In this document: piece after piece, positions 1-11,579 of the stretch
Layout of the letters: every line of letters begins with the position of its first letter
Position numbering within the stretch: the stretch's first letter is position 1
DNA from: Halisarca cf. caerulea
Taxonomy: Eukaryota > Porifera > Demospongiae > Chondrillida > Halisarcidae
Assembly: GCA_963170055.1 (NCBI GenBank)
Contig: CAUJGJ010000074.1
Coordinates: 37,001-101,000 of the forward strand
Direction of reading: 5' to 3'
DNA length: 64,000 bases
Made by a program: the position numbers and the translations under genes
The notes under the pieces: model-generated
What the model was told of the DNA's origin: nothing
Seen by the model: the letters and a program-made list of their open reading frames with translations, nothing else
The model's database searches: none

Positions 1-1100
1 ATATCTGTGTAGTGTTAAATATGCTGGTGTTAAGACCAATATTTGGCATTAGCACCACGCACATTCCCAGTGGAAGCACATTAAGTTTCTGACGAGCTGT
101 GGGCGTATTTGTGTAGTGTTGGATATGGTTGTTCTAAGACCAATATTTGGTACTAGCACCACGCACATTCCCAGTGGACACACATGAAATCTCTGAAGTG
201 TTGTGGGCGTATCTGTGTAGTGGTAAATATGCTAGTGTTAAGACCAATATTTCGCAATAGCACCACGCACATTCCCAGTGGACACACATGAAGTTTCTGA
301 ACTGCTGTGGGCATATTTGTGTAGTGTTAGATATGGTGGTTCTAAGACCAAAATTTGGCACTAGCACCATGCACATTCCCAGTGCACACGCATGAAGTTT
401 CTTAAGTGCTGTGGGCGTATTTGTGTACTATTAAATATGCCGGTACCAATACAAATATTTGGCACTAGCACCACGCACATTTAAAGTGGACACACATGAA
501 GTTTCTGTAGTGCTGTGGCCATATTTGTGGAGTGTTGGATATGGCGGTTCTAAGACCAATATTTGGCACTAAAACCACGCACATTGTCAGTGGACACATA
601 TGAAGTTTATGAACTGCTGTGAGCGTATATGTGTAGTGTTGGATATGGTGGTTCTAAGACCATTATTTGGTACTAGCACCACGCACATTCCCAGTGGACA
701 CACATGAAGTTTCTGAACTGCTGTGGGTGTATTTGTGTAGTGTTGGATATGCTGGTGCTAATGCCAATATTTGGCACTAGCACCATGTACATTTACAGTG
801 GACACTCATGAGGTTTCTGAAGTTCTGTGGGCGTATTTGTGTAGTGTTGGATATGGTTGTTCTAAGACCAATATTTGGTACTAGCACCACGCACATTCCG
901 AGTGGATACAAACGAAGTTTCTGAAGTGCTGTGGGCGGATTTGTGTAGAGTGGGATACGCTGGTGCTAATACCAATATTTGGCACTAGCACCACGCACAT
1001 TCCCAGTAGACACGCATGAAGTTTCTGAAGTACTGTGGGCATATTTGTTAACTGTTGGATATGGTTTTTCTAAGACTAATATTTGATACTAGCACCACGC

Positions 1101-1118
1101 ACATTCCGACACATGAAG
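1101..1118 (-). repeat. 7-bp deletion that makes a 97-bp monomer (left arm)
   Basis: The stretch reads CACATTCCGACACATGAAG where neighbours have CATTCCCAGTGGACACACATG, so 7 bases are missing. The same deletion occurs at about 4394-4411 in the second 3,293-bp unit. The monomer carrying it has neighbours with private variants (AGTGGAAGCACATTAAG on one side, AAGACTAATATTTG on the other) that are also seen in plus orientation right of 11,580. Confidence 0.85.
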
Positions 1119-1797
1119 TTTCTGAAGTGTTGCGGGCATATCTGTGTAGTGTTAAATATGCTGGTGTTAAGACCAATATTTGGCATTAGCACCACGCACA
1201 TTCCCAGTGGAAGCACATTAAGTTTTATGAACTGCTGTGGGCGTATTTGTGTAGTGATGGATATGCTGGTCATTAGACAAATATTTTGCACTAGCACCAC
1301 GCACAATCCCAGTGGACACACATGAAGTTTCTGAAGTGTTGTGGGCGTATTTGTGTAGTGTTGGATATGCTGGTGCTAATATCAATATTTGGCGCTAGCA
1401 CCACGTACATTTCCAGTGGACACACATGAGATTTCTGAAGAGCTGTGGGCGTATTTGTGTAGTGTTGGATATGGTTGTTCTAAGACCAATATTTGGTACT
1501 AGCACCACGCACATTGTCAATGGATACATATGAAGTTTCTGAAGTGCTGTGGGCGTATTTGTGTAGGGTTGAATATGCAGGTGATTAGACCAATATTTGG
1601 TACTAGCACCACGCACATTCCCAGTGGACACACACGAAGTTTTTGAAGTGTTGTGGGCGTATCTGTGTAGTGTATAATATGCTGGTGCTAATACCAATAC
1701 TTGGCACCAGCACCACGCACATTCCCAGTAGACACACATGAAGTTTCTGAATTGCTGTGGGCGTATTTGTGTACTATTGGATATGCTGGTGCTAATA

Positions 1798-1978
1798 CAA
1801 ATATTTGGCACTAGCACCACGCACATTGTCAGTGGATACACATGAAGTTTCTGAAGTGCTGTGGGCGTATTTGTGTAGAGTTGGATACGCCCATATTTGT
1901 GCATATGGTTGAATATGCTGGTGATTAGACCAATATTTTGGCATATTTGTGTAGTGTTGGATATGGTGGTTCTAAGAC
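1798..1978 (-). repeat. Shortened monomer pair (180 bp instead of 208)
   Basis: Core-to-core distances here are 132 and 48 bp rather than 104 and 104. The sequence passes from a GTAGAGTTGGATACG segment directly into GCCCATATTTGTG, then reaches a core written CCAATATTTTGG, and resumes at GCATATTTGTG 48 bp before the next normal core. This looks like an internal deletion/rearrangement of two monomers. The same structure is found near 5182-5271, 7340-7420 and 10120-10200, so it was copied with the HOR. Confidence 0.85.
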
Positions 1979-3754
1979 CAATATTTGGCACTAGCGCAAC
2001 GCACATTCCCAGTGGACACACATGAAGTTTCTGAACTGCTGTGGGCGTATTTGTGTAGTGTTGGATATGCTGGTGCTAATATCAATATTTGGCACTAGCA
2101 CCACGTACATTTCCAGTGGACACACATGAGGTTTCTGAAGAGCTGTAGGCGTATTTGTGTAGTGTTGGATATGGTTGTTCTAAGACCATTATTAGGTACT
2201 AGCACCACGCACATTCCCAGTGGGCACACATGAAGTTTCTGAACTGCTGTGGGCGTATTTGTGTAGTGTTGGATAAGCTGGTGCTAATGCCAATATTTGG
2301 TACTAGCACCACGCACATTCCCAGTGGACACACATGAAGTTTCTGAACTGCTGTGGGCGTATTTGTGTAGTGTTGGATATGCTGGTGCTAATATCAATAT
2401 TTCGCACTAGCACCACGAACATTTCCAGTGGACACACATGAGGTTTCTGAAGAGCTGTAGGCGTATTTGTGTAGTGTTGGATATGGTTGTTCTAAGACCA
2501 ATATTAGGTACTAGCACCACACACATTCCCAGTGGAAGCACATTAAGTTTCTGTAGTGCTGTGGGTATATTTGTGTAGTGTTGGATATGGTGTTTCTAAG
2601 ACCAATATTTGGCACTAGCACCACGCACATTCCCAGTGGGCACACATGAAGTTCTGAACAGCTGTGGGCCTATTTGTGTAGTGTTGGATAAGCTGGTGCT
2701 AATGCCAATATTTGGTACTAGCACCACGCACATTCCCAGTGGACACACATGAAATCTCTGAAGTGTTGTGGGCGTATCTGTGTAGTGGTAAATATGCTAG
2801 TGTTAAGACCAATATTTCGCAATAGCACCACGCACATTCCCAGTGGACACACATGAAGTTTCTGAACTGGTGTGGGCGTATTTGTGTAGTGTTGGATATG
2901 GTGGTTCAAACACCAATATTTGGAACTAGCACCACGCACATTGTCAGTGGATACACATGAAGTTTCTGAAGTGCTGTGGGCGTATTTGCGTAGTGTTGGA
3001 TATGGTGGTTCTAAGACCAAAATTTGGCACTAGCACCATGCACATTCCCAGTGGACACGCATGAAGTTTCTTAAGTGCTGTGGGCGTATTTGTGTACTAT
3101 TAAATACGCTGGTGCCAATACAAATATTTGGCACTAGCACCACGCACATTCAAAGTGGACACACATGAAGTTTCTGTAGTGCTGTGGGCATATTTGTGTA
3201 GTGTTGCATATGGTGGTTCTAAGACCAATATTTGGCACTAGCACCACGCGCATTCCCAGTGGACACACATGAAGTTTCTGAACTGCTGTGGGTGTATCTG
3301 TGTAGTGTTGGATATGCTGGTGCTAATGCCAATATTTGGCACTAGCACCACGCACATTCCCAGTGGACACACATGAGGTTTCTGACGAGCTGTGGGCGTA
3401 TTTGTGTAGTGTTCGATATGGTTGTTCTAAGACCAATATTTGGTACTAGCACCACGCACATTGTCAGTGGATACACATGAAGTTTCTGAAGTGCTGTGGG
3501 CGTATTTGTGTAGAGTTGGATACGCTGGTGCTAATACCAATATTTGGCACTAGCACCACGCACATTCCCAGTAGACACACATGAAGTTTCCAAAGTACTC
3601 TGGGCGTAATTGTGTACTGTTGGATATGGTGGTTCTAAGACTAATATTTGGCATTAGCACCACGCACATTCCCAGTGGACACACATGAAGTTTCTGAAGT
3701 GCTGTGGGCGTATTTGTGTAGTGTTGGATATGCTGGTGCTAATGCAAATATTTT

Positions 3755-6700
3755 GCACTAGCACCACGCACATTTAAAGTGGACACACATGAAGTTTCTG
3801 TAGTGCTGTGGCCATATTTGTGGAGTGTTGGATATGGCGGTTCTAAGACCAATATTTGGCACTAAAACCACGCACATTGTCAGTGGACACATATGAAGTT
3901 TATGAACTGCTGTGAGCGTATATGTGTAGTGTTGGATATGGTGGTTCTAAGACCATTATTTGGTACTAGCACCACGCACATTCCCAGTGGACACACATGA
4001 AGTTTCTGAACTGCTGTGGGTGTATTTGTGTAGTGTTGGATATGCTGGTGCTAATGCCAATATTTGGCACTAGCACCATGTACATTTACAGTGGACACTC
4101 ATGAGGTTTCTGAAGTTCTGTGGGCGTATTTGTGTAGTGTTGGATATGGTTGTTCTAAGACCAATATTTGGTACTAGCACCACGCACATTCCGAGTGGAT
4201 ACAAACGAAGTTTCTGAAGTGCTGTGGGCGGATTTGTGTAGAGTGGGATACGCTGGTGCTAATACCAATATTTGGCACTAGCACCACGCACATTCCCAGT
4301 AGACACGCATGAAGTTTCTGAAGTACTGTGGGCATATTTGTTAACTGTTGGATATGGTTTTTCTAAGACTAATATTTGATACTAGCACCACGCACATTCC
4401 GACACATGAAGTTTCTGAAGTGTTGCGGGCATATCTGTGTAGTGTTAAATATGCTGGTGTTAAGACCAATATTTGGCATTAGCACCACGCACATTCCCAG
4501 TGGAAGCACATTAAGTTTTATGAACTGCTGTGGGCGTATTTGTGTAGTGATGGATATGCTGGTCATTAGACAAATATTTTGCACTAGCACCACGCACAAT
4601 CCCAGTGGACACACATGAAGTTTCTGAAGTGTTGTGGGCGTATTTGTGTAGTGTTGGATATGCTGGTGCTAATATCAATATTTGGCGCTAGCACCACGTA
4701 CATTTCCAGTGGACACACATGAGATTTCTGAAGAGCTGTGGGCGTATTTGTGTAGTGTTGGATATGGTTGTTCTAAGACCAATATTTGGTACTAGCACCA
4801 CGCACATTGTCAATGGATACATATGAAGTTTCTGAAGTGCTGTGGGCGTATTTGTGTAGGGTTGAATATGCAGGTGATTAGACCAATATTTGGTACTAGC
4901 ACCACGCACATTCCCAGTGGACACACACGAAGTTTTTGAAGTGTTGTGGGCGTATCTGTGTAGTGTATAATATGCTGGTGCTAATACCAATACTTGGCAC
5001 CAGCACCACGCACATTCCCAGTAGACACACATGAAGTTTCTGAATTGCTGTGTGCGTATTTGTGTACTATTGGATATGCTGGTGCTAATACAAATATTTG
5101 GCACTAGCACCACGCACATTGTCAGTGGATACACATGAAGTTTCTGAAGTGCTGTGGGCGTATTTGTGTAGAGTTGGATACGCCCATATTTGTGTATATG
5201 GTTGAATATGCTGGTGATTAGACCAATATTTTGGCATATTTGTGTAGTGTTGGATATGGTGGTTCTAAGACCAATATTTGGCACTAGCGCAACGCACATT
5301 CCCAGTGGACACACATGAAGTTTCTGAACTGCTGTGGGCGTATTTGTGTAGTGTTGGATATGCTGGTGCTAATATCAATATTTGGCACTAGCACCACGTA
5401 CATTTCCAGTGGACACACATGAGGTTTCTGAAGAGCTGTAGGCGTATTTGTGTAGTGTTGGATATGGTTGTTCTAAGACCATTATTAGGTACTAGCACCA
5501 CGCACATTCCCAGTGGGCACACATGAAGTTTCTGAACTGCTGTGGGCGTATTTGTGTAGTGTTGGATAAGCTGGTGCTAATGCCAATATTTGGTACTAGC
5601 ACCACGCACATTCCCAGTGGACACACATGAAGTTTCTGAACTGCTGTGGGCGTATTTGTGTAGTGTTGGATATGCTGGTGCTAATATCAATATTTCGCAC
5701 TAGCACCACGAACATTTCCAGTGGACACACATGAGGTTTCTGAAGAGCTGTAGGCGTATTTGTGTAGTGTTGGATATGGTTGTTCTAAGACCAATATTAG
5801 GTACTAGCACCACACACATTCCCAGTGGAAGCACATTAAGTTTCTGTAGTGCTGTGGGTATATTTGTGTAGTGTTGGATATGGTGTTTCTAAGACCAATA
5901 TTTGGCACTAGCACCACGCACATTCCCAGTGGGCACACATGAAGTTCTGAACAGCTGTGGGCCTATTTGTGTAGTGTTGGATAAGCTGGTGCTAATGCCA
6001 ATATTTGGTACTAGCACCACGCACATTCCCAGTGGACACACATGAAATCTCTGAAGTGTTGTGGGCGTATCTGTGTAGTGGTAAATATGCTAGTGTTAAG
6101 ACCAATATTTCGCAATAGCACCACGCACATTCCCAGTGGACACACATGAAGTTTCTGAACTGGTGTGGGCGTATTTGTGTAGTGTTGGATATGGTGGTTC
6201 AAACACCAATATTTGGAACTAGCACCACGCACATTGTCAGTGGATACACATGAAGTTTCTGAAGTGCTGTGGGCGTATTTGCGTAGTGTTGGATATGGTG
6301 GTTCTAAGACCAAAATTTGGCACTAGCACCATGCACATTCCCAGTGGACACGCATGAAGTTTCTTAAGTGCTGTGGGCGTATTTGTGTACTATTAAATAC
6401 GCTGGTGCCAATACAAATATTTGGCACTAGCACCACGCACATTCAAAGTGGACACACATGAAGTTTCTGTAGTGCTGTGGGCATATTTGTGTAGTGTTGC
6501 ATATGGTGGTTCTAAGACCAATATTTGGCACTAGCACCACGCGCATTCCCAGTGGACACACATGAAGTTTCTGAACTGCTGTGGGTGTATCTGTGTAGTG
6601 TTGGATATGCTGGTGCTAATGCCAATATTTGGCACTAGCACCACGCACATTCCCAGTGGACACACATGAGGTTTCTGACGAGCTGTGGGCGTATTTGTGT

Positions 6701-7047
6701 AGTGTTCGATATGGTTGTTCTAAGACCAATATTTGGTACTAGCACCACGCACATTGTCAGTGGATACACATGAAGTTTCTCAAGTGCTGTGGGCGTATTT
6801 GTGTAGAGTTGGATACGCTGGTGCTAATACCAATATTTGGCACTAGCACCACGCACATTCCCAGTAGACACACATGAAGTTTCCCAAGTACTGTGGGCGT
6901 AATTGTGTACTGTTGGATATGGTGGTTCTAAGACTAATATTTGGCATTAGCACCACGCACATTCCCAGTGGACACACATGAAGTTTCTGAAGTGCTGTGG
7001 GAGTATTTGTGTAGTGTTGGATATGCTGATGCTAATGCAAATATTTT
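3755..7047 (-). repeat. 3,293-bp HOR unit (32 monomers), copy 2
   Basis: Shifting by 3,293 bases superimposes this block on 462-3754. By eye I found fewer than about ten mismatches, for example at 5053, 5198, 6781 and a small cluster at 6884-7028. The 97-bp monomer and the shortened pair are both present at the shifted positions. After about 7065 the match to a third copy stops and related but rearranged blocks follow. Confidence 0.9.
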
Positions 7048-7854
7048 GCACTAGCACCACGCACATTCCCAGTAGACATGCATGAAGTTTCTGAAGTACT
7101 GTGGGCGTATTTGTGTACTGTTGGATATGGTGGTTATAAGACTAATATTTGGTACTAGCACCACGCACATTCCCAGTGGACACACATGAAGTTTCTGAAC
7201 TGCTGTGGGCGTACTTGTGTAGTGTTGGATATGGTTGTTCTAAGACCAATATTTGGTACTAGCACCACGCACATTGTCAGTGGATACACATGAAGTTTCT
7301 GAAGTGCTGTGGGCGTATTTGTGTAGAGTTGGATACGCCCATATTTGTGTATATGGTTGAATATGCTGGTGATTAGACCAATAATTTGGCATATTTGTGT
7401 AGTGTTGGATATGGTGGTTCTAAGACCAATATTTGGCACTAGCACCACGCACATTCCCAGTGGACACACATGAAGTTTCTGAACTGCTGTGGGCGTATTT
7501 GTGTAGTGTTGAATATGCTGGTGCTAATATCAATATTTGGCACTAGCACCACGTACATTTCCAGTGGACACACATGAGGTTTCTGAAGAGCTGTAGGCGT
7601 ATTTGTGTAGTGTTGGATATGGTTGTTCTAAGACCAATATTAGGTACTAGCGCCACGCACATTCCCAGTGGAAGCACATTAAGTTTCTGTAGTGCTGTGG
7701 GTATATTTGTGTAGTGTTGGATATGGTGGTTCTAAGACCAATATTTGGCACTAGCACCACGCACATTCCCAGTGGGCACACATGAAGTTTCTGAAATGCT
7801 GTGGGCGTATTTGTGTAGTGTTGGATAAGCTGGTGCTAATGCCAATATTTGGTA
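7048..7854 (-). repeat. Left-arm monomers between HOR blocks
   Basis: About eight monomers. The part from about 7066 to 7469 recurs at a shift of 2,779 bases (about 9845-10248). That shift equals 27 x 104 minus 29, explained by one shortened monomer pair and one single-base deletion at about 9577. It ends with monomers carrying the AGTGGAAGCACATTAAG variant near 7667. Confidence 0.8.
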
Positions 7855-8478
7855 CTAGCACCACGCACATTCCCAGTGGACACACATGAAATCTCTGAAG
7901 TGTTGTGGGCGTATCTGTGTAGTGGTAAATATGCTAGTGTTAAGACCAATATTTCGCAATAGCACCATGCACATTCCCAGTGGACACACATGAAGTTTCT
8001 GAACTGGTGTGGGCATATTTGTGTAGTGTTGGATATGGTGGTTCAAACACCAATATTTGGAACTAGCACCACGCACATTGTCAGTGGATACACATGAAGT
8101 TTCTGAAGTGCTGTGGGCGTATTTGCGTAGTGTTGGATATGCTGGTGCTAATACCAATATTTGGCACTAGCACCACGCACATTCCCAGTGGATACACATG
8201 AAGTTTCTGAAGTGCTGTGGGCGTATTTGTGTAGAGTTGCATACGCTGGTGCTAATACCAATATTTGGCACTAGCACCACGCACATTCCCAGTGGAAGCA
8301 CATTAAGTTTCTGTAGTGCTGTGGGTATATTTGTGTAGTGTTGGATATGGTGGTTCTAAGACCAATATTTGGCACTAGCACCACGCACATTCCCAGTTGG
8401 CACACATGAAGTTTCTGAAATGCTGTGGGCGTATTTGTGTAGTGTTGGATAAGCTGGTGCTAATGCCAATATTTGGTA
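7855..8478 (-). repeat. 624-bp (6-monomer) unit, copy 1
   Basis: Positions 7855-8157 reappear at 8479-8781, a shift of exactly 6 x 104. Markers such as AATATTTCGCAATAGC, GGTTCAAACACC and AGTGGAAGCACATTAAG are shifted by the same distance. The two copies differ at a few sites. Confidence 0.85.
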
Positions 8479-10321
8479 CTAGCACCACGCACATTCCCAG
8501 TGGACACACATGAAATCTCTGAAGTGTTGTGGGCGTATCTGTGTAGTGGTAAATATGCTAGTGTTAAGACCAATATTTCGCAATAGCACCACGCACATTC
8601 CCAGTGGACACACATGAAGTTTCTGAACTGGTGTGGGCATATTTGTGTAGTGTTGGATATGGTGGTTCAAACACCAATATTTGGAACTAGCACCACGCAC
8701 ATTGTCAGTGGATACACATGAAGTTTCTGAAGTTCTGTGGGCGTATTTGCGTAGTGTTGGATATGGTGGTTCTAAGACCAAAATTTGGCACTAAAACCAT
8801 GCACATTCCCAGTGGACACGCATGAAGTTTCTTAAGTTCTGTGGGCGTATTTGTGTACTATTAAATACGCTGGTGCCAATACAAATATTTGGCACTAGCA
8901 CCACGCACATTCAAAGTGGACACACATGAAGTTTCTGAACTGCTGTGGGCATATTTGTGTAGTGTTGCATATGGTGGTTCTAAGACCAATATTTGGCACT
9001 AGCACCACGTGCATTCCCAGTGGACACACATGAAGTTTCTGAAGTGCTGTGGGCGTATCTGTGTAGTGTTGGATATACTGGTGCTAATGCCAATATTTGG
9101 CACTAGCACCACGCACATTCCCAGTGGACACACATGAGGTTTCGGACGGGCTGTGGGCGTATTTGTGTAGTGTTGGATATGGTTGTTCTAAGACCAATAT
9201 TTGGTACTAGCACCACGCACATTGTCAGTGGATACACATGAAGTTTCTGAAGTGCTGTGGGCGTATTTGTGTAGAGTTGGATACGCTGGTGCTAATACCA
9301 ATATTTGGCAATAGCACCACGCACATTCCCAGTAGACACACATGAAGTTTCCAAAGTACTGTGGGCGTAATTGTGTACTGTTGGATATGGTGGTTCTAAG
9401 ACTAATATTTGGCATTAGAACCACGCACATTCCCAGTGGACACACATGAAGTTTCTGAAGTGCTGTGGGAGTGTTTGTGTAGTGTTGGATATGGTTGTTC
9501 TAAGACCAATATTTGGTACTAGCACCACGCACATTGTCAGTGGATACACATGAAGTTTCTGAAGTGCTGTGGGCGTATTGTGTAGAGTTGGATACGCTGG
9601 TGCTAATACCAATATTTGGCACTAGCACCACGCACATTCCCAGTAGACACACATGAAGTTTCCAAAGTACGCTGGGCGTAATTGTGTACTGTTGGATATG
9701 GTGGTTCTAAGACTAATATTTGGCATTAGCACCACGCACATTCCCAGTGGACACATTTGAAGTTTCTGAAGTGCTGTGGGAGTATTTGTGTAGTGTTGGA
9801 TATGCTGGTGCTAATGCAAATATTTTGCACTAGCACCACGCACATTCCCAGTAGACATGCATGAAGTTTCTGAAGTACTGTAGGCGTATTTGTGTACTGT
9901 TGGATATGCTGGTTATAAGACTAATATTTGGTACTAGCACCACGCACATTCCCAGTGGACACACATGAAGTTTCTGAACTGCTGTGGGCGTACTTGTGTA
10001 GTGTTGGATATGGTTGTTCTAAGACCAATATTTGGTACTAGCACCACGCACATTGTCAGTGGATACACATGAAGTTTCTGAAGTGCTGTGGGCGTATTTG
10101 TGTAGAGTTGGATACGCCCATATTTGTGTATATGGTTGAATATGCTGGTGATTAGACCAATATTTTGGCATATTTGTGTAGTGTTGGATATGGTGGTTCT
10201 AAGACCAATATTTGGCACTAGCACCACGCACATTCCCAGTGGACACACATGAAGTTTCTGAAATGCTGTGGGCGTATTTGTGTAGTGTTGGATAAGCTGG
10301 TGCTAATGCCAATATTTGGTA
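8479..10321 (-). repeat. 1,843-bp HOR unit (18 monomers less 29 bp), copy 1
   Basis: 8479-9102 is the second 6-monomer copy, and the block from 8479 recurs at 10322 with a shift of 1,843, equal to 18 x 104 minus 29 (one shortened pair near 10120 and one base lost at about 9577). Within it a 312-bp (3-monomer) tandem duplication is visible: the segment around 9170-9300 recurs 312 bp downstream. Confidence 0.82.
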
Positions 10322-11275
10322 CTAGCACCCCGCACATTCCCAGTGGACACACATGAAATCTCTGAAGTGTTGCGGGCGTATCTGTGTAGCGGTAAATATG
10401 CTAGTGTTAAGACCAATATTTCGCAATAGCACCACGCACATTCCCAGTGGACACACATGAAGTTTCTGAACTGGTGTGGGCATATTTGTGTAGTGTAAGA
10501 TATGGTGGTTCAAACACCAATATTTGGAACTAGCACCACGCACATTGTCATTTGATACACATGAAGTTTCTGAAGTCCTGTGGGCGTATTTGCGTAGTGT
10601 TGGATATGGTGGTTCTAAGACCAAAATTTGGCACTAGCACCATGCACATTCCCAGTGGACACGCATGAAGTTTCTTAAGTTCTGTGGGCGTATTTGTGTA
10701 CTATTAAATACGCTGGTGCCAATACAAATATTTGGCACTAGCACCACGCACATTCAAAGTGGACACACATGAAGTTTCTGTAGTGCTGTGGGCATATTTG
10801 TGTAGTGTTGCATATGGTGGTTCTAAGACCAATATTTGGCACTAGCACCACGTGCATTCCCAGTGGACACACATGAGGTTTCGGACGAGCTGTGGGCGTA
10901 TTTGTGTAGTGTTGGATATGGTTGTTCTAAGACCAATATTTGGTACTAGCACCACGCACATTGTCAGTGGATACACATGAAGTTTCTGAAGTGCTGTGGG
11001 CGTATTTGTGTAGAGTTGGATACGCTGGTGCTAATACCAATATTTGGCACTAGCACCACACACATTCCCAGTAGACACACATGAAGTTTCCAAAGTACTG
11101 TGGGCGTAATTGTGTACTGTTGGATATGGTGGTTCTAAGACTAATATTTGGCATTAGCACCACGCACATTCCCAGTGGACACACATGAAGTTTCTGAAGT
11201 GCTGTGGGAGTATTTGTGTAGTGTTGGATATGCTGGTGCTAATGCAAATATTTTGCACTAGCACCACACACATTC
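10322..11275 (-). repeat. Partial second copy of the 1,843-bp HOR unit
   Basis: Matches 8479 onward at a shift of 1,843 to about 10860, then at a shift of 1,739, so one monomer is missing. The private variant GTTTCGGACG at 9139 and 10878 shows the shortened shift. Homology ends near 11275, shortly before the orientation switch. Confidence 0.8.
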
Positions 11276-11567
11276 CCAAAGGACACACATGAGGTTTCTA
11301 AAGAGCTGTGGGCGTATTTGTGTAGTGTTGGATATGATTGTTCTAAGACAATATTTGGTACTAGCACCACGTACATTGTCAGTGGATACACATGAAGTTT
11401 CTCAAGTACTGTGGGCGTATTTGTGTAGTGTTGAATATGCTGGTGATTAGACCAATATTTGGCACTAGCACGACGCACATTCCCAGTAGACACACATGAA
11501 TTTTCTGAAGTACTGTGGGCATATATTGCACTGTTGGATATGGTATTTTTAAAGACCAATATTTGGA
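11276..11567 (-). repeat. Divergent minus-strand monomers bordering the inversion
   Basis: The last minus-oriented monomers carry more substitutions and small indels than those further left, for example CCCAAAGGACAC near 11276, a shortened core at about 11349, and GGCATATATTGCACTGTTGG near 11519 in place of the usual longer text. Monomers next to a rearrangement often escape homogenisation. Confidence 0.75.
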
Positions 11568-11579
11568 ACAAATATTGGT
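11555..11579. other. Orientation switch of the array, at an inverted repeat
   Basis: The arms ACCAATATTTG (11555-11565) and CAAATATTGGT (11569-11579) are perfect reverse complements separated by GAA. Left of it all monomers are minus-oriented, right of it all are plus-oriented. Both arms are the core of a monomer, so the junction falls inside the monomer's own dyad element and not at a random position. Only one such switch is present in the window. Confidence 0.93.

Larger units (their letters stand above)
462..3754 (-). repeat. 3,293-bp HOR unit (32 monomers), copy 1
   Basis: First of two adjacent near-identical blocks. 3,293 equals 32 x 104 minus 35. The 35 missing bases are explained by one 97-bp monomer (7-bp deletion near 1107) and one shortened monomer pair near 1889-1978 (28 bp missing). 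The left boundary lies inside a monomer, in the stretch GCACTAGCACCACGCACAT, where copy 2 and its upstream neighbour share sequence, so the exact breakpoint can move by about 20 bp. Confidence 0.9.
1..11567 (-). repeat. Left satellite arm, minus orientation
   Basis: Monomers read in reverse: cores appear as CCAATATTTGG (for example starting at 36, 140 and 244, exactly 104 apart). They are followed by GCACTAGCACCACGCACATT and the reverse of the other landmarks. Most monomers are 104 bp, but several carry deletions of 1, 7 or 28 bp. Monomers differ more from one another than those of the right domain, while large multi-kilobase blocks are nearly identical, which indicates duplication of long units. 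Confidence 0.96.

Noticed and set aside
2905..2916. Pol III B-box-like sequence GGTTCAAACACC (minus strand of type G and H monomers, plus strand in the left arm)
   Set aside because: It misses the consensus at a conserved C, no A box or tRNA fold is seen upstream at a suitable distance, and the motif is simply one variant of the dyad right arm.
11555..11579. Inverted repeat as a transcription terminator or transposon end
   Set aside because: No T-run, no gene and no target-site duplication; both arms are explained as monomer cores in opposite orientation.
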